NCBI GenBank assembly: GCA_009926295.1
Contig: RFPF01000084.1
Location: 1-11,097 of the forward strand
Reading direction: 5' to 3'
From: Planctomycetia bacterium
GTDB taxonomy: Bacteria > Planctomycetota > Planctomycetia > Pirellulales > UBA1268
Length of the DNA: 11,097 bases
A model generated the notes under the pieces. The model did not search any database. It saw nothing but the letters and a program-made list of their open reading frames with translations, and was not told the origin of the DNA. Numbering within the stretch: position 1 is the stretch's first letter; every line of letters starts with the position of its first letter. The position numbers and the translations under genes are program-made. Shown here piece by piece: positions 1-7,386 of this stretch.

Positions 1-18
1 GGGATCGACGTCGATCCC
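1..18. repeat. Perfect 18-base palindrome inside the dehydrogenase coding region
   Basis: GGGATCGACGTCGATCCC equals its own reverse complement. It encodes GIDVDP in the visible end of the minus-strand gene, so ordinary codon choice in GC-rich DNA may fully explain it. No regulatory role is claimed. Confidence 0.3.
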
Positions 19-1410
19 GCGTGCCGCGCGGTTGCACAACTCCCGACGGGCTGCCCGCGCCAGCCACTCGTTCGCCCCCGTGAGCACCGCCACGAGGGCT
101 GCGGCGTCGACGCGTGCGAGATCGGGCGGAGGCGTGGCGGTGGGCGGGCCGTGGGTCACCCTGTAGATGCGGCCCGAGTTGCGGTGCACCCCGGTGTGGT
201 CGTGGCACTCGCCCGTGTCGCTCCAGTCGACCAGATACACCGATCCGTCGGGGCCGTAGGTGACCTCGATGCCCCGCATCCAGGGATCGGCCGCGAACAG
301 CGCGTCGGGCTCGTGTCGCCCCACGTAGCCGCTTCCCTCCCGCTCCAGCCGCTCGACGTTCATCCGCCTGCCGTGCTGGTTGAGGGTGAACAGCCGGCCG
401 CGGTATTCCTCCGGCCACTGCAGGCCGCCGTAGATCGTCATCCCGACGTGCGCATGACCGCCCCCGCGGCGGTCGTGCTCCCCGCTGGCCGACCGCGAGT
501 CGGTCCAGCTGGTGCCGGTGTCCCAGTGCCAGTGGTCGGCGTGCATCTGGATCGGCTCGTACACGAGCGGGCTGGCGGCGAGCGTGTGTGGGCGGGCGAA
601 GTGCGCCCCGGGAATGACGTGCCAGAGGTGGCCGTTGACCGTGTTGATGAAAAATGCCTCGCCGTGGGCATCCCAGTCGTGGCCCCATGGATTCGTGGTG
701 CCGTGGCAGACGGCCTCGAACTGCCGCGTCGCCGGGTGATAACGCCAGATGCCGCCGCGCAGGGGCACCTCGTAGGCGGCGGGGGCGTCGGCCCGGCGGA
801 CGAGCCCCGGCGCCGAGGCGCCACAGCGGCCATACAGCCACCCATCGGGGCCAAACCTCAGGCCGTTGGCGAGGTTGTGGTGGTTCTCCGGGGGAATCGT
901 AAACCCCTCGAGCACCGTCTCGGGCGGGCCGTCGGGCACGTCGTCGCCGTCACGATCGGCCACGAAGAGCAGCCGCGGCGGGCACATGAGCCACACGCCC
1001 CCGAGTCCCACCTCGACGCCCGTGAGCGCCTGCAGATCGGCGGCGAACACCCTGCGACCGTCGATCCGCCCGTCGCCGTCGGCGTCTGACAGGATGGTCA
1101 CCCGGTCGCGCAATCCCGCCTCGAACCGGGTCGCGCGCTCCGCGTAGGTGAAGTTTTCCGCGACCCACAGGCGGCCACGGGTGTCCCACGCCACTGCGAT
1201 CGGGTTCATCACGTCGGGTTCGGAGGCGAACACGCCGACGGAGAAGCCATCGGGCACGCGGTATCCCTGCGCCGCCTCGGCGGGCGTGAGCCGCCGCCGC
1301 GAGAGGTCGGTTTCGGTGTCGAAAGGCTGCGGAAAATCGTCCGCGATGACCGGCAGAGCCCCGGCGAGGTGGAGCGAGCAGACGACCACGAGCAGCCCGC
1401 ATCGGTGCAC
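1..1410 (-). CDS. PVC-type membrane-bound dehydrogenase-domain protein, secreted beta-propeller (3' end outside window)
   Basis: Only the first 470 residues are visible; the frame stays open to base 1. Residues 1-23 look like a Sec signal peptide (hydrophobic LLVVVC core, likely cleavage after VIA-23). The rest reads as a glucose/sorbosone-dehydrogenase-like beta-propeller of the planctomycete/verrucomicrobial 'membrane-bound dehydrogenase' type (TIGR02604-like). Landmarks are GYRVPDGFSVGVFASEP (49-65), RLWVAENFTY (80-89), the calcium-loop-like DADGDGRID (109-117), GVEVGLGGVW (131-140), a second acidic loop DRDGDDVPDG (152-161), HHNLANGLRFGPDGWLYG (177-194), and VYLVDWSDTGECHDH near 391-405. 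Residues 435-470 look like the start of a helical HEAT-like region. Family members often continue with HEAT repeats and a C-terminal haem-binding CxxCH domain; that part cannot be seen here. Start: GTG with AGGAGG 8 bases upstream; an in-frame TTG two codons earlier is too close to that site. Exact substrate unknown; sugar or alcohol oxidation in the periplasm is inference. Confidence 0.85.
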   Translation of the reverse strand, partial: MHRCGLLVVVCSLHLAGALPVIADDFPQPFDTETDLSRRRLTPAEAAQGYRVPDGFSVGVFASEPDVMNPIAVAWDTRGRLWVAENFTYAERATRFEAGLRDRVTILSDADGDGRIDGRRVFAADLQALTGVEVGLGGVWLMCPPRLLFVADRDGDDVPDGPPETVLEGFTIPPENHHNLANGLRFGPDGWLYGRCGASAPGLVRRADAPAAYEVPLRGGIWRYHPATRQFEAVCHGTTNPWGHDWDAHGEAFFINTVNGHLWHVIPGAHFARPHTLAASPLVYEPIQMHADHWHWDTGTSWTDSRSASGEHDRRGGGHAHVGMTIYGGLQWPEEYRGRLFTLNQHGRRMNVERLEREGSGYVGRHEPDALFAADPWMRGIEVTYGPDGSVYLVDWSDTGECHDHTGVHRNSGRIYRVTHGPPTATPPPDLARVDAAALVAVLTGANEWLARAARRELCNRAARGIDVDP

Positions 1411-1418
1411 GCGCAACG

Positions 1419-1424
1419 CCTCCT
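1419..1424 (-). promoter_or_regulatory. Ribosome binding site of the dehydrogenase gene
   Basis: AGGAGG on the minus strand ends 8 bases before the GTG at 1410. It is a full Shine-Dalgarno match at good spacing and decides the GTG start, which matters because no ATG opens this frame at the signal peptide. Confidence 0.7.
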
Positions 1425-1451
1425 GTGGCCGCCTCACCCGGCGGCCGCGAA

Positions 1452-1460
1452 AGTCTATCA
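1452..1460 (-). promoter_or_regulatory. Possible extended -10 promoter element for the dehydrogenase gene
   Basis: The minus strand reads TGATAGACT, which fits the extended -10 form TGnTAnnnT, about 42 bases upstream of the GTG start. No convincing -35 hexamer is seen 17 bases further up. It lies in the 143-base divergent gap (1411-1553) shared with ileS; on the plus strand the best I see is TAGGAT at 1504-1509, also without a clear -35. Weak evidence, from pattern only. Confidence 0.2.
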
Positions 1461-1553
1461 CGGCACGGCCACGAGCCCCCTGTGGGACCCACGCCCGTCG
1501 CGGTAGGATTGCGGTTTTTCCAGCCCGATCCCGTCACCGCTCCCCCGGCGCGA

Positions 1554-4500
1554 ATGTTCGAACCCGTCCGCGGAAAACCCGACTTTCCCGCGCTCGAACG
1601 GTCGATCGCGGCGATCTGGCGCGACGGCGGGATCTACCGCAAGTCGCTGGAACGCCGCCGCGGTGCGAAGCGGTTCGTGTTCTACGAGGGCCCGCCGACG
1701 GCGAACGGGATGCCGCATCCCGGCCACTGCCTGACCCGCACGATCAAGGATCTCTACCCGCGCTACCGCACGATGCGGGGCGAGTATTGCGAGCGCAAGG
1801 CGGGCTGGGACACGCACGGTCTGCCCGTGGAAGTGGAGGTCTGCAAGGAACTCGGCATCCACTCGAAGGCCGAGATCGAGGCCTACGGCGTGGAGCCCTT
1901 CATCCACAAGTGCCAGGAGAGCGTCTGGCGTTACATGAGGGAGTGGGAAACTCTCACCGAGAGGATCGGCTTCTGGATCGATCTCTCCCAGGCCTACGTC
2001 ACCTACCACCGGAGGTTCGTGGAGAGCGTGTGGTGGGCGCTCGCGACGCTCTTCGACCAGGGCCTCCTCTACCAGGGACACAAGATCGTGTGGTGGTGGG
2101 CGCAGGGGGGCACGGCTCTCTCGAGCGGCGAGGTCGGCCAGGGCTACCGCGAGGTCGCCGACCCGAGCGTCTACGTCGCCTTCCCGCTGCTCGACGACGA
2201 AGGGCAGCCGACGCGCAGGAGCCTCGTCGCCTGGACCACGACTCCCTGGACGCTGCCCTCGAACCAGTTCGCCGCCGTGAAGGCCGATCTCGCGTACGTC
2301 GTCCTGCGCGAAGCCGGTGTCGCCGACGCGCCGGAGTACGTCATCGCCGAGCCACTCGCGGCAACGCTCGGCGAAAAGCTGAAAATGTCGTTCGACATCG
2401 TCGATCATATGCCGGGCACGGCGCTCGTCGGCCGCTCGTATGCTCCGCCGTTCGACACGTTTCGCGCCGCAGGCAGGCCACCCGTGGCGCCGCTCGCCGC
2501 CGGCGGCGAGGCACCCGTCGCCTGGCGGGTCGTCGCGGCCGACTTCGTGACCACCGACTCCGGCACCGGCATCGTCCACGTCGCGCCGGCGTTCGGCGAG
2601 GTGGACTACACCGTCCTGATCGCGGAGCAGGCGAGGTTCGCCGCCGGACACGGCCCGACCCTCGTCAACTGCGTGGCCCCAGACGGCACGTTCACCGACG
2701 CCTTCGGCATGGGCAGCGGCCGGTTCGTGAAGGAGTGCGACCGCGACATCACCCGCGACATCAAGGCCCGGGGCCTACTCGTGCACCAGGAGCAGTACGT
2801 TCACGACTATCCTTTCTGCTGGCGGGCCGATGCCGACCCCCTGATCCAGTATCCGCGGCAGAGCTGGTTCATCCGCACGAGCCAGTTCCGCGAACAGATG
2901 CTCGCCAACAACGCCCGCATCGACTGGCTGCCCGAGCACATCAAGGACGGCCGCTTCGGCAACTTCCTCGAGACCAACGTCGACTGGGCGCTCTCCCGCG
3001 AGCGCTACTGGGGCACGCCGCTGCCGATCTGGGTGTGCGACGAGACCGGAAAGATGGAGGCCCTGCCGTCGTACGCGGCGATCCTCGCGAAACCCGGCGT
3101 CGCGGGGATCGACGTCTTCGAGAGGGCCAAGGCGGCCGATCCCTCCCTCTCCGACGACCTCCGGGTCCACAAGCCCTACATCGACGCCGTCACGTATGAC
3201 TCGCCCTTCGCGAAAAACGCGCGGATGCGGCGCGTGCCGGAGGTGATCGACTGCTGGTTCGACTCGGGCGCGATGCCGTTCGCCCAGTGGGGCTGGCCGC
3301 ACGCGGGCGACGCCGAGTTCAAGGCCCAGTTCCCGGCCGACTTCATCTCGGAGGCGATCGACCAGACCCGTGGCTGGTTCTACAGCCAGCTTGCGATCAG
3401 CACGCTCCTCTTCGGCTGCGAGGCGACACCGTACCCTCACCCCTTCAAGACCTGCATCGTCCTCGGACACATGCTCGGCGAGGATGGGCAGAAGATGTCG
3501 AAGAGCAGGCGCAACTATCGCGAGCCAGCAGAGATCTTCGACAAGTACGGTGCCGACGCCCTGCGCTGGTTCTTCCTCGCCGGCCAGCCCCCGTGGACGA
3601 GCATCCGCTACAGCGAGCGGGCGATCCGCGAGAGCGTGCCGGAGTTCCTGCTGCGGCTCTGGAACGTCTACTCCTTCTTCGCGATCTATGCCCGGATCGA
3701 CGGGTTCGATCCGGCCTCGCTCCTCGCGACGCCGGGCTCCCTCGACCATGCCGACCTCGCGTGCGCGAAGGGTTGGACGCCCGTCGCCGACCGCGGTGAG
3801 CTCGACCGGTGGATGCTGTCGGAGGTGCACGCGACCGCGGCCGAGATGGTCGAGCGACTCGATCGCTACGACCACTTCGGCGCCGCCCAGCGGCTCTCAA
3901 CGCTCGTCGACGCCGTAAGCAACTGGTTCGTGCGCCGCTCGCGCGACCGCTTCTGGGCCGCGGGCCGGGCCGACGCCGGGCCCGGGGGGAATCGCGACAA
4001 GCTCGACGCCTACTGGACGCTCTACGAGACGCTGCTCACGATCGCGCGGCTGGCGGCGCCGTTCGTGCCGTTCGTCACCGAGGCCATCTGGCAAAACCTC
4101 GCCGTGGCCGCGTTCGGCGCGTCGGCCCCGGAGAGCGTCCACCTCACCGACTATCCCCTCGGCGACGCAACGCTCGTCGATGCCGACCTCGTCCGCCGCA
4201 TGGCGCTGGTGCGCGACGTCGCGTCGCTCGGCCGCGCGGCCCGGGCCGCCGAGAAGCTCAAGGTCCGCCAGCCGCTCTCGAAGGTGGAGGTGATCCTCGC
4301 CGCGGCGTCGCCGACGGACGAGGCGTGGCTCGCCGCCCATGCCGACCTCGTCTGCGACGAGCTCAACGTGAAGCAGTTCGAGATCTGCCGTGAGCCCGAC
4401 CGCTACATCACGCGCAGCGTGCTTCCCGACCTCAAGAAGCTCGGCCCCCGGCTCGGAAAGGATCTGCCGAAGGCCCGCGATGCGCTGGCCAAGGCCGACG

Positions 4501-4940
4501 CCGCGGCGCTCTTGGCGGCGCTCGCCGCCGATGGCCGGGCCACGATCCCGCTCACCGGCGGCGGCGCGGCCGTGATCGAGAAGGAGGACGTGATCGTCCG
4601 CACGACCGCCAGGGAGGGCTGGGCCGCGGCCGAGAGCCCGCACGCCGTGGTCGTCGTGGCCAGCCAGCTCACGCCGGAACTCGTGGCCGAGGGCCTCGTG
4701 CGAGAGGTCGTGCACGCGATCCAGTCGCAGCGCAAGACGCTCGACCTCGACTTCACCGATCGGATCACGCTCGGGTTCGAGACGCCGTCGGCGGAGCTGC
4801 GCGGCGCGCTCGAGCGGCACCTTGCCTACGTGACGGGCGAGACGCTCGCGGAATCGGCCGTGTTCGCCGAACTCCCGGGGGCGACGAGCGAATCACTCGA
4901 CCTCGACGGCCACCCCCTCACCATCCATGTGAAGACGTAG
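1554..4940 (+). CDS. ileS: Isoleucyl-tRNA synthetase, eukaryote-like type
   Basis: Charges tRNA-Ile with isoleucine in the cytoplasm (EC 6.1.1.5). The product is 1128 residues. The class I Rossmann core shows the HIGH-type signature as HPGH (55-58), preceded by FYEGPPTANG, and a perfect KMSKS (647-651). The CP1 editing domain carries TTTPWT (228-233) and GTGIVHVAPAFGEVDY (337-352), the usual motifs for clearing Val-tRNA-Ile. WFDSG (568-572) and the following DQTRGWFYS complete the core. The anticodon-binding helical domain follows, with KVRQPLSK (903-910), and a long C-terminal region without the Cys4 zinc motif that ends many bacterial IleRS. Length and these features fit the eukaryote/archaea-like type 2 enzyme. 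Start: ATG at 1554; the frame is open back to a GTG at 1425, but that extension (PVAVGLRFFQPDP) looks non-conserved. No Shine-Dalgarno site is seen. Oddity: the usual Cys before GTALS is replaced (WWAQGGTALS). Identity is secure; the exact start is not. Confidence 0.97.
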   Translation: MFEPVRGKPDFPALERSIAAIWRDGGIYRKSLERRRGAKRFVFYEGPPTANGMPHPGHCLTRTIKDLYPRYRTMRGEYCERKAGWDTHGLPVEVEVCKELGIHSKAEIEAYGVEPFIHKCQESVWRYMREWETLTERIGFWIDLSQAYVTYHRRFVESVWWALATLFDQGLLYQGHKIVWWWAQGGTALSSGEVGQGYREVADPSVYVAFPLLDDEGQPTRRSLVAWTTTPWTLPSNQFAAVKADLAYVVLREAGVADAPEYVIAEPLAATLGEKLKMSFDIVDHMPGTALVGRSYAPPFDTFRAAGRPPVAPLAAGGEAPVAWRVVAADFVTTDSGTGIVHVAPAFGEVDYTVLIAEQARFAAGHGPTLVNCVAPDGTFTDAFGMGSGRFVKECDRDITRDIKARGLLVHQEQYVHDYPFCWRADADPLIQYPRQSWFIRTSQFREQMLANNARIDWLPEHIKDGRFGNFLETNVDWALSRERYWGTPLPIWVCDETGKMEALPSYAAILAKPGVAGIDVFERAKAADPSLSDDLRVHKPYIDAVTYDSPFAKNARMRRVPEVIDCWFDSGAMPFAQWGWPHAGDAEFKAQFPADFISEAIDQTRGWFYSQLAISTLLFGCEATPYPHPFKTCIVLGHMLGEDGQKMSKSRRNYREPAEIFDKYGADALRWFFLAGQPPWTSIRYSERAIRESVPEFLLRLWNVYSFFAIYARIDGFDPASLLATPGSLDHADLACAKGWTPVADRGELDRWMLSEVHATAAEMVERLDRYDHFGAAQRLSTLVDAVSNWFVRRSRDRFWAAGRADAGPGGNRDKLDAYWTLYETLLTIARLAAPFVPFVTEAIWQNLAVAAFGASAPESVHLTDYPLGDATLVDADLVRRMALVRDVASLGRAARAAEKLKVRQPLSKVEVILAAASPTDEAWLAAHADLVCDELNVKQFEICREPDRYITRSVLPDLKKLGPRLGKDLPKARDALAKADAAALLAALAADGRATIPLTGGGAAVIEKEDVIVRTTAREGWAAAESPHAVVVVASQLTPELVAEGLVREVVHAIQSQRKTLDLDFTDRITLGFETPSAELRGALERHLAYVTGETLAESAVFAELPGATSESLDLDGHPLTIHVKT

Positions 4941-4941
4941 G

Positions 4942-4961
4942 CCGGGCTCCACCCCGGTTTT
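4942..4961 (+). terminator. Candidate intrinsic terminator after ileS
   Basis: CCGGG (4942-4946) pairs with CCCGG (4953-4957) across a 6-base loop, followed at once by TTTT (4958-4961). It starts one base after the ileS stop. The stem is only 5 bp and the T-run short, so it may only attenuate readthrough into purN, which begins 17 bases later. Confidence 0.4.
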
Positions 4962-4977
4962 CCACCCGCCCGCACCC

Positions 4978-5553
4978 ATGCCCATCCGCATCGCCGTCCT
5001 CCTCTCCGGCTCCGGACGCACCCTCGAGAACCTGCTCGAGCGGATCGCCGACGGAACGCTCGGGGCGACGGTGGGAATCGTGGTGTCGAGCCGGGGGGAC
5101 GTGCGCGGGGTGAGGATCGCGCACCGGGCCGGCCTGCCGGTGCACGTGCTGCCGAAGGGAAACACACCGCTGCCGATCTGGAGCAGCGCGATCTTCAACG
5201 CCTGCCGGGCGGTCGACGCCGAACTCGTGGTGATGGCGGGGTTTCTCAACCTCGTCGAGATTCCCACCGACTTCGTCGGCCGGGTGGTCAACATCCATCC
5301 GGCCCTGCTGCCGGCGTTCGGCGGCAAGGGCTTCCACGGGATCCACGTGCATCGGGCGGTCCTGGAACGGGGCTGTACCGTCTCAGGATGCACGGTGCAT
5401 CTCGTCGACAACGAGTATGATCACGGCCGCATCCTGCTGCAGCGGACGGTGCCCGTGCTCCCCGACGACACGCCCGAGTCGCTCGCCGCCCGGGTGTTCG
5501 CCGAGGAGTGCGTCGCGCTCCCCGAGGCGATCCGTCGATTCGCCACCACCTGA
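4978..5553 (+). CDS. purN: Phosphoribosylglycinamide formyltransferase (GAR transformylase, folate-dependent)
   Basis: Third step of de novo purine synthesis: transfers formyl from 10-formyltetrahydrofolate to GAR (EC 2.1.2.2), cytoplasmic. The 191-residue length is typical of PurN. The N-terminal phosphate-binding loop is LLSGSGRTLENLL (8-20). The catalytic NIHPALLP signature contains N105 and H107, and D148 in DNEYDHG fits the third catalytic residue (Asn-His-Asp triad known from E. coli PurN). The sequence GCTVHLVDNEYDHGRILLQ (138-155 region) is the usual folate-site segment. Hydrolase relatives such as PurU would carry an N-terminal ACT domain, which is absent. No Shine-Dalgarno site precedes the ATG; an in-frame alternative is not needed because the first beta strand begins at residue 3. 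It stands 37 bases after ileS and 25 before the DinB-like gene, not in a recognisable pur operon. Confidence 0.93.
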   Translation: MPIRIAVLLSGSGRTLENLLERIADGTLGATVGIVVSSRGDVRGVRIAHRAGLPVHVLPKGNTPLPIWSSAIFNACRAVDAELVVMAGFLNLVEIPTDFVGRVVNIHPALLPAFGGKGFHGIHVHRAVLERGCTVSGCTVHLVDNEYDHGRILLQRTVPVLPDDTPESLAARVFAEECVALPEAIRRFATT

Positions 5554-5563
5554 ACACGCCCCC

Positions 5564-5569
5564 GGAGGA
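5564..5569 (+). promoter_or_regulatory. Ribosome binding site of the DinB-like gene
   Basis: GGAGGA lies 9 bases before the ATG at 5579, in the 25-base gap after purN. It fixes this start over the upstream part of the same open frame, which overlaps purN out of frame. Confidence 0.6.
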
Positions 5570-5578
5570 CCGCCCGCC

Positions 5579-6100
5579 ATGTCGCGCTCGCTCGGCAACG
5601 TGATCGCTGATTCCCTCCAGCTGTCGCTCGGCTACGCCGACCGTCTCCTCAAGGGAATCCCGGCCGCACGATTCCCCCGGTTCGCCGAGGTCGGGGGGCG
5701 GATGGTCGAGTCCAACCATCCGGCCTTCGTGTACGGTCACCTGAGCCTCTACGCCCCGAAGATCCTGCACCAGATCGGCTGCCCGTCCCCTCCGGTTCCC
5801 GAGCACTTCGAGGACCGGTTTTCGAAGGATGCGACGTGCGTCGACGATCGGGACCTCGACCTGTATCCGGCGATGGACGACATCGTCACCTTCTTTCGCG
5901 AAGGGCACCGCATGGTGACCGGCGCCCTTCGCAGCACGCCCGACGACGCGTTCCAGAGGCCGAACCCGGCCGAGGGCCGGATGAAGGAACTCTTCCCCAC
6001 GATCGGCTCGGCGCAGGCGTTCTACTGCGGCGGCCACATGATGATGCACCTCGGCCAGGTGAGCGCCTGGCGGCGCATCGAGGGGCTCGGGGCCGCCTGA
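5579..6100 (+). CDS. DinB-fold (DinB/YfiT superfamily) protein
   Basis: A 173-residue protein of four-helix-bundle character. The likely metal ligands are the three histidines H54 (in VYGHLSLYAP), H153 and H157 (in GGHMMMHLGQVSAWRR); a late HxxxHxGQ motif near the C-terminus is the hallmark of the DinB family, which contains metal-dependent thiol transferases and many proteins of unknown role. Residues 47-67 (HPAFVYGHLSLYAPKILHQIG) fit the first ligand helix. The reaction is not known; bacillithiol or mycothiol-linked chemistry is known for some relatives but cannot be inferred here. Start supported by GGAGGA 9 bases upstream. The gene lies 25 bases after purN and 16 before the sialidase gene, so co-transcription is plausible. 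Confidence 0.8.
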   Translation: MSRSLGNVIADSLQLSLGYADRLLKGIPAARFPRFAEVGGRMVESNHPAFVYGHLSLYAPKILHQIGCPSPPVPEHFEDRFSKDATCVDDRDLDLYPAMDDIVTFFREGHRMVTGALRSTPDDAFQRPNPAEGRMKELFPTIGSAQAFYCGGHMMMHLGQVSAWRRIEGLGAA

Positions 6101-6116
6101 AGACGGCCCCCGGGCC

Positions 6117-7346
6117 ATGGCCATGAGCACCATGCCTCCATCACGGACTGAATCGACGACACCGCACGCCACTCGGGGCGGCCCCCGCCGCCGCGGAGTT
6201 CGGGCGTGGCTCCTTCTGGCATGGCTCACCCTCGCAGCCGCGCCGGGATGGAGCCTGGCGGCCGATGATCCGACTGAAACGACCGAGGTCTTCCCGCCCG
6301 GGATGAACGGTGTCACGCGGTATCGGATTCCCGGCATCGTGGTCACTGCCGCAGGTACCGTCCTCGCCTACTGCGAGGCCCGCACGAACACGGACAAGGA
6401 CTGGGGGGAGATCGAGATCCACCTGCGGCGGTCACTCGACGGCGGCCGCACGTGGCTCGGCCCCGAGAGGATCGCCCACCGGGGGCCGCGGATCGAGGGA
6501 AACCCTCGCAGCAAGACGGGCGGCGAGCATGAGCAGACCGTGAACAATCCCGTCGCGATCGTGGATCGCCACACCGGCGGTGTCGAATTCCTGTACTGCG
6601 TGAACTACGCCCGCTGCTTCTCGATGCGCAGCGGTGACGAGGGGGTCACGTGGACCGACCCCGTCGAGGTGACGTCGAGCTTCGAGCCCTTCCGCACGCG
6701 GTATGACTGGAAGGTGATCGCCCCGGGCCCGGGCCACGGCATCCAGTTGAAGGGGGGCCGGCTCGTCGTGCCGATCTGGCTGGCGTACGGCGGCGTGGGC
6801 GACCACGGCCCCTCGGCGGCGGGCACGGTCTTCAGCGACGACCACGGCCGCACCTGGCAGGCGGGCTCGATCGTGATGCCGAACGAAGGCGATTTCGTCT
6901 GCCCCAATGAGTCGATCCTCGCACCGCTTTCCGACGGCCGCGTGATGATGGTTTCGCGGAGCCTGTCGAAGCCGAACCGCAAGCTCGTGGCCACCAGCCC
7001 CGACGGCGCGACCGACTGGACGGCTCCCGCATTCCAGCCCGACCTCTGGGAGCCGGTCTGCATGGCCGGCCTGGTGGCACACCCCTCGGGCGCGCTCCTG
7101 TTTTCCAACCCCCACACGCTGCCCGCCGGCCCGGACACGGGCGGCCGGGGGAAGCGCAGAAACCTGTCGGTCGCGCTCAGCCGCGACGACGGCCGGACCT
7201 GGTCCGCGAGGAAAACCCTCGAGCCGGGCCCGAGCGCCTACTCCGACCTGGCCGTGCTGCCCGACGGCACCGTGCTCTGCCTCTACGAATCGGGCAGGTC
7301 GATCGTTTGTGCACGGTTCGACCTCGCGTGGCTCGAATCGCCATGA
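6117..7346 (+). CDS. Secreted sialidase / BNR-repeat exo-glycosidase
   Basis: A 409-residue protein with a basic N-terminus (PRRRGVR) and hydrophobic stretch AWLLLAWLTLAAAPGWSLA (30-48), so likely exported to periplasm or outside. The mature part is a six-bladed sialidase propeller. YRIP (69-72) carries the first Arg of the catalytic triad, EARTNTDKDWGE (87-98) probably holds the acid/base Asp, and KRRNLSVALS (346-355) probably holds the third Arg. Y375 in AYSDL is the likely Tyr nucleophile. Asp boxes: SLDGGRTW (106-113), SGDEGVTW (172-179), SDDHGRTW (240-247), a degenerate SPDGATDW (294-301) and SRDDGRTW (355-362). Expected role is release of terminal sialic acid from glycans (EC 3.2.1.18); planctomycete members may act on other sulfated or acidic glycans, so substrate is inference. 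Start: ATG 6117; ATGs at 6123 and 6132 are equally possible and no Shine-Dalgarno site decides. It follows the DinB-like gene by 16 bases. Confidence 0.88.
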   Translation: MAMSTMPPSRTESTTPHATRGGPRRRGVRAWLLLAWLTLAAAPGWSLAADDPTETTEVFPPGMNGVTRYRIPGIVVTAAGTVLAYCEARTNTDKDWGEIEIHLRRSLDGGRTWLGPERIAHRGPRIEGNPRSKTGGEHEQTVNNPVAIVDRHTGGVEFLYCVNYARCFSMRSGDEGVTWTDPVEVTSSFEPFRTRYDWKVIAPGPGHGIQLKGGRLVVPIWLAYGGVGDHGPSAAGTVFSDDHGRTWQAGSIVMPNEGDFVCPNESILAPLSDGRVMMVSRSLSKPNRKLVATSPDGATDWTAPAFQPDLWEPVCMAGLVAHPSGALLFSNPHTLPAGPDTGGRGKRRNLSVALSRDDGRTWSARKTLEPGPSAYSDLAVLPDGTVLCLYESGRSIVCARFDLAWLESP

Positions 7347-7375
7347 CCCGCGTGCATCGAGCATCGCGATCGCGT

Positions 7376-7380
7376 GAGGA
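7376..7380 (+). promoter_or_regulatory. Ribosome binding site of the FkbM-type methyltransferase gene
   Basis: GAGGA ends 6 bases before the ATG at 7387, in the 40-base gap after the sialidase gene. Confidence 0.55.
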
Positions 7381-7386
7381 AACGGC

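Noticed and set aside
151..1089. 312-residue plus-strand frame at the left edge
   Set aside because: It is the complement of the dehydrogenase propeller; the minus-strand reading has a signal peptide, a ribosome binding site and family motifs.
1425..1553. N-terminal extension of ileS by 43 residues from GTG 1425
   Set aside because: The extension shows no IleRS-like sequence, has no ribosome binding site, and would overlap the promoter region of the divergent gene.
1458..2651. 397-residue open frame antisense to ileS
   Set aside because: It mirrors the codon bias of ileS in GC-rich DNA, shows no recognisable motif and is rich in Arg, Gly and Ala. The plus-strand IleRS is unmistakable here.
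6105..6116. GGCCCCCGGGCC symmetry before the sialidase start
   Set aside because: The arms leave a 2-base loop, which is too tight for a stable hairpin, and GC-rich symmetry is expected by chance.
7365..7374. CGCGATCGCG palindrome before the FkbM gene
   Set aside because: A 10-base GC-rich palindrome without a partner repeat is common at this composition; no binding-site evidence.
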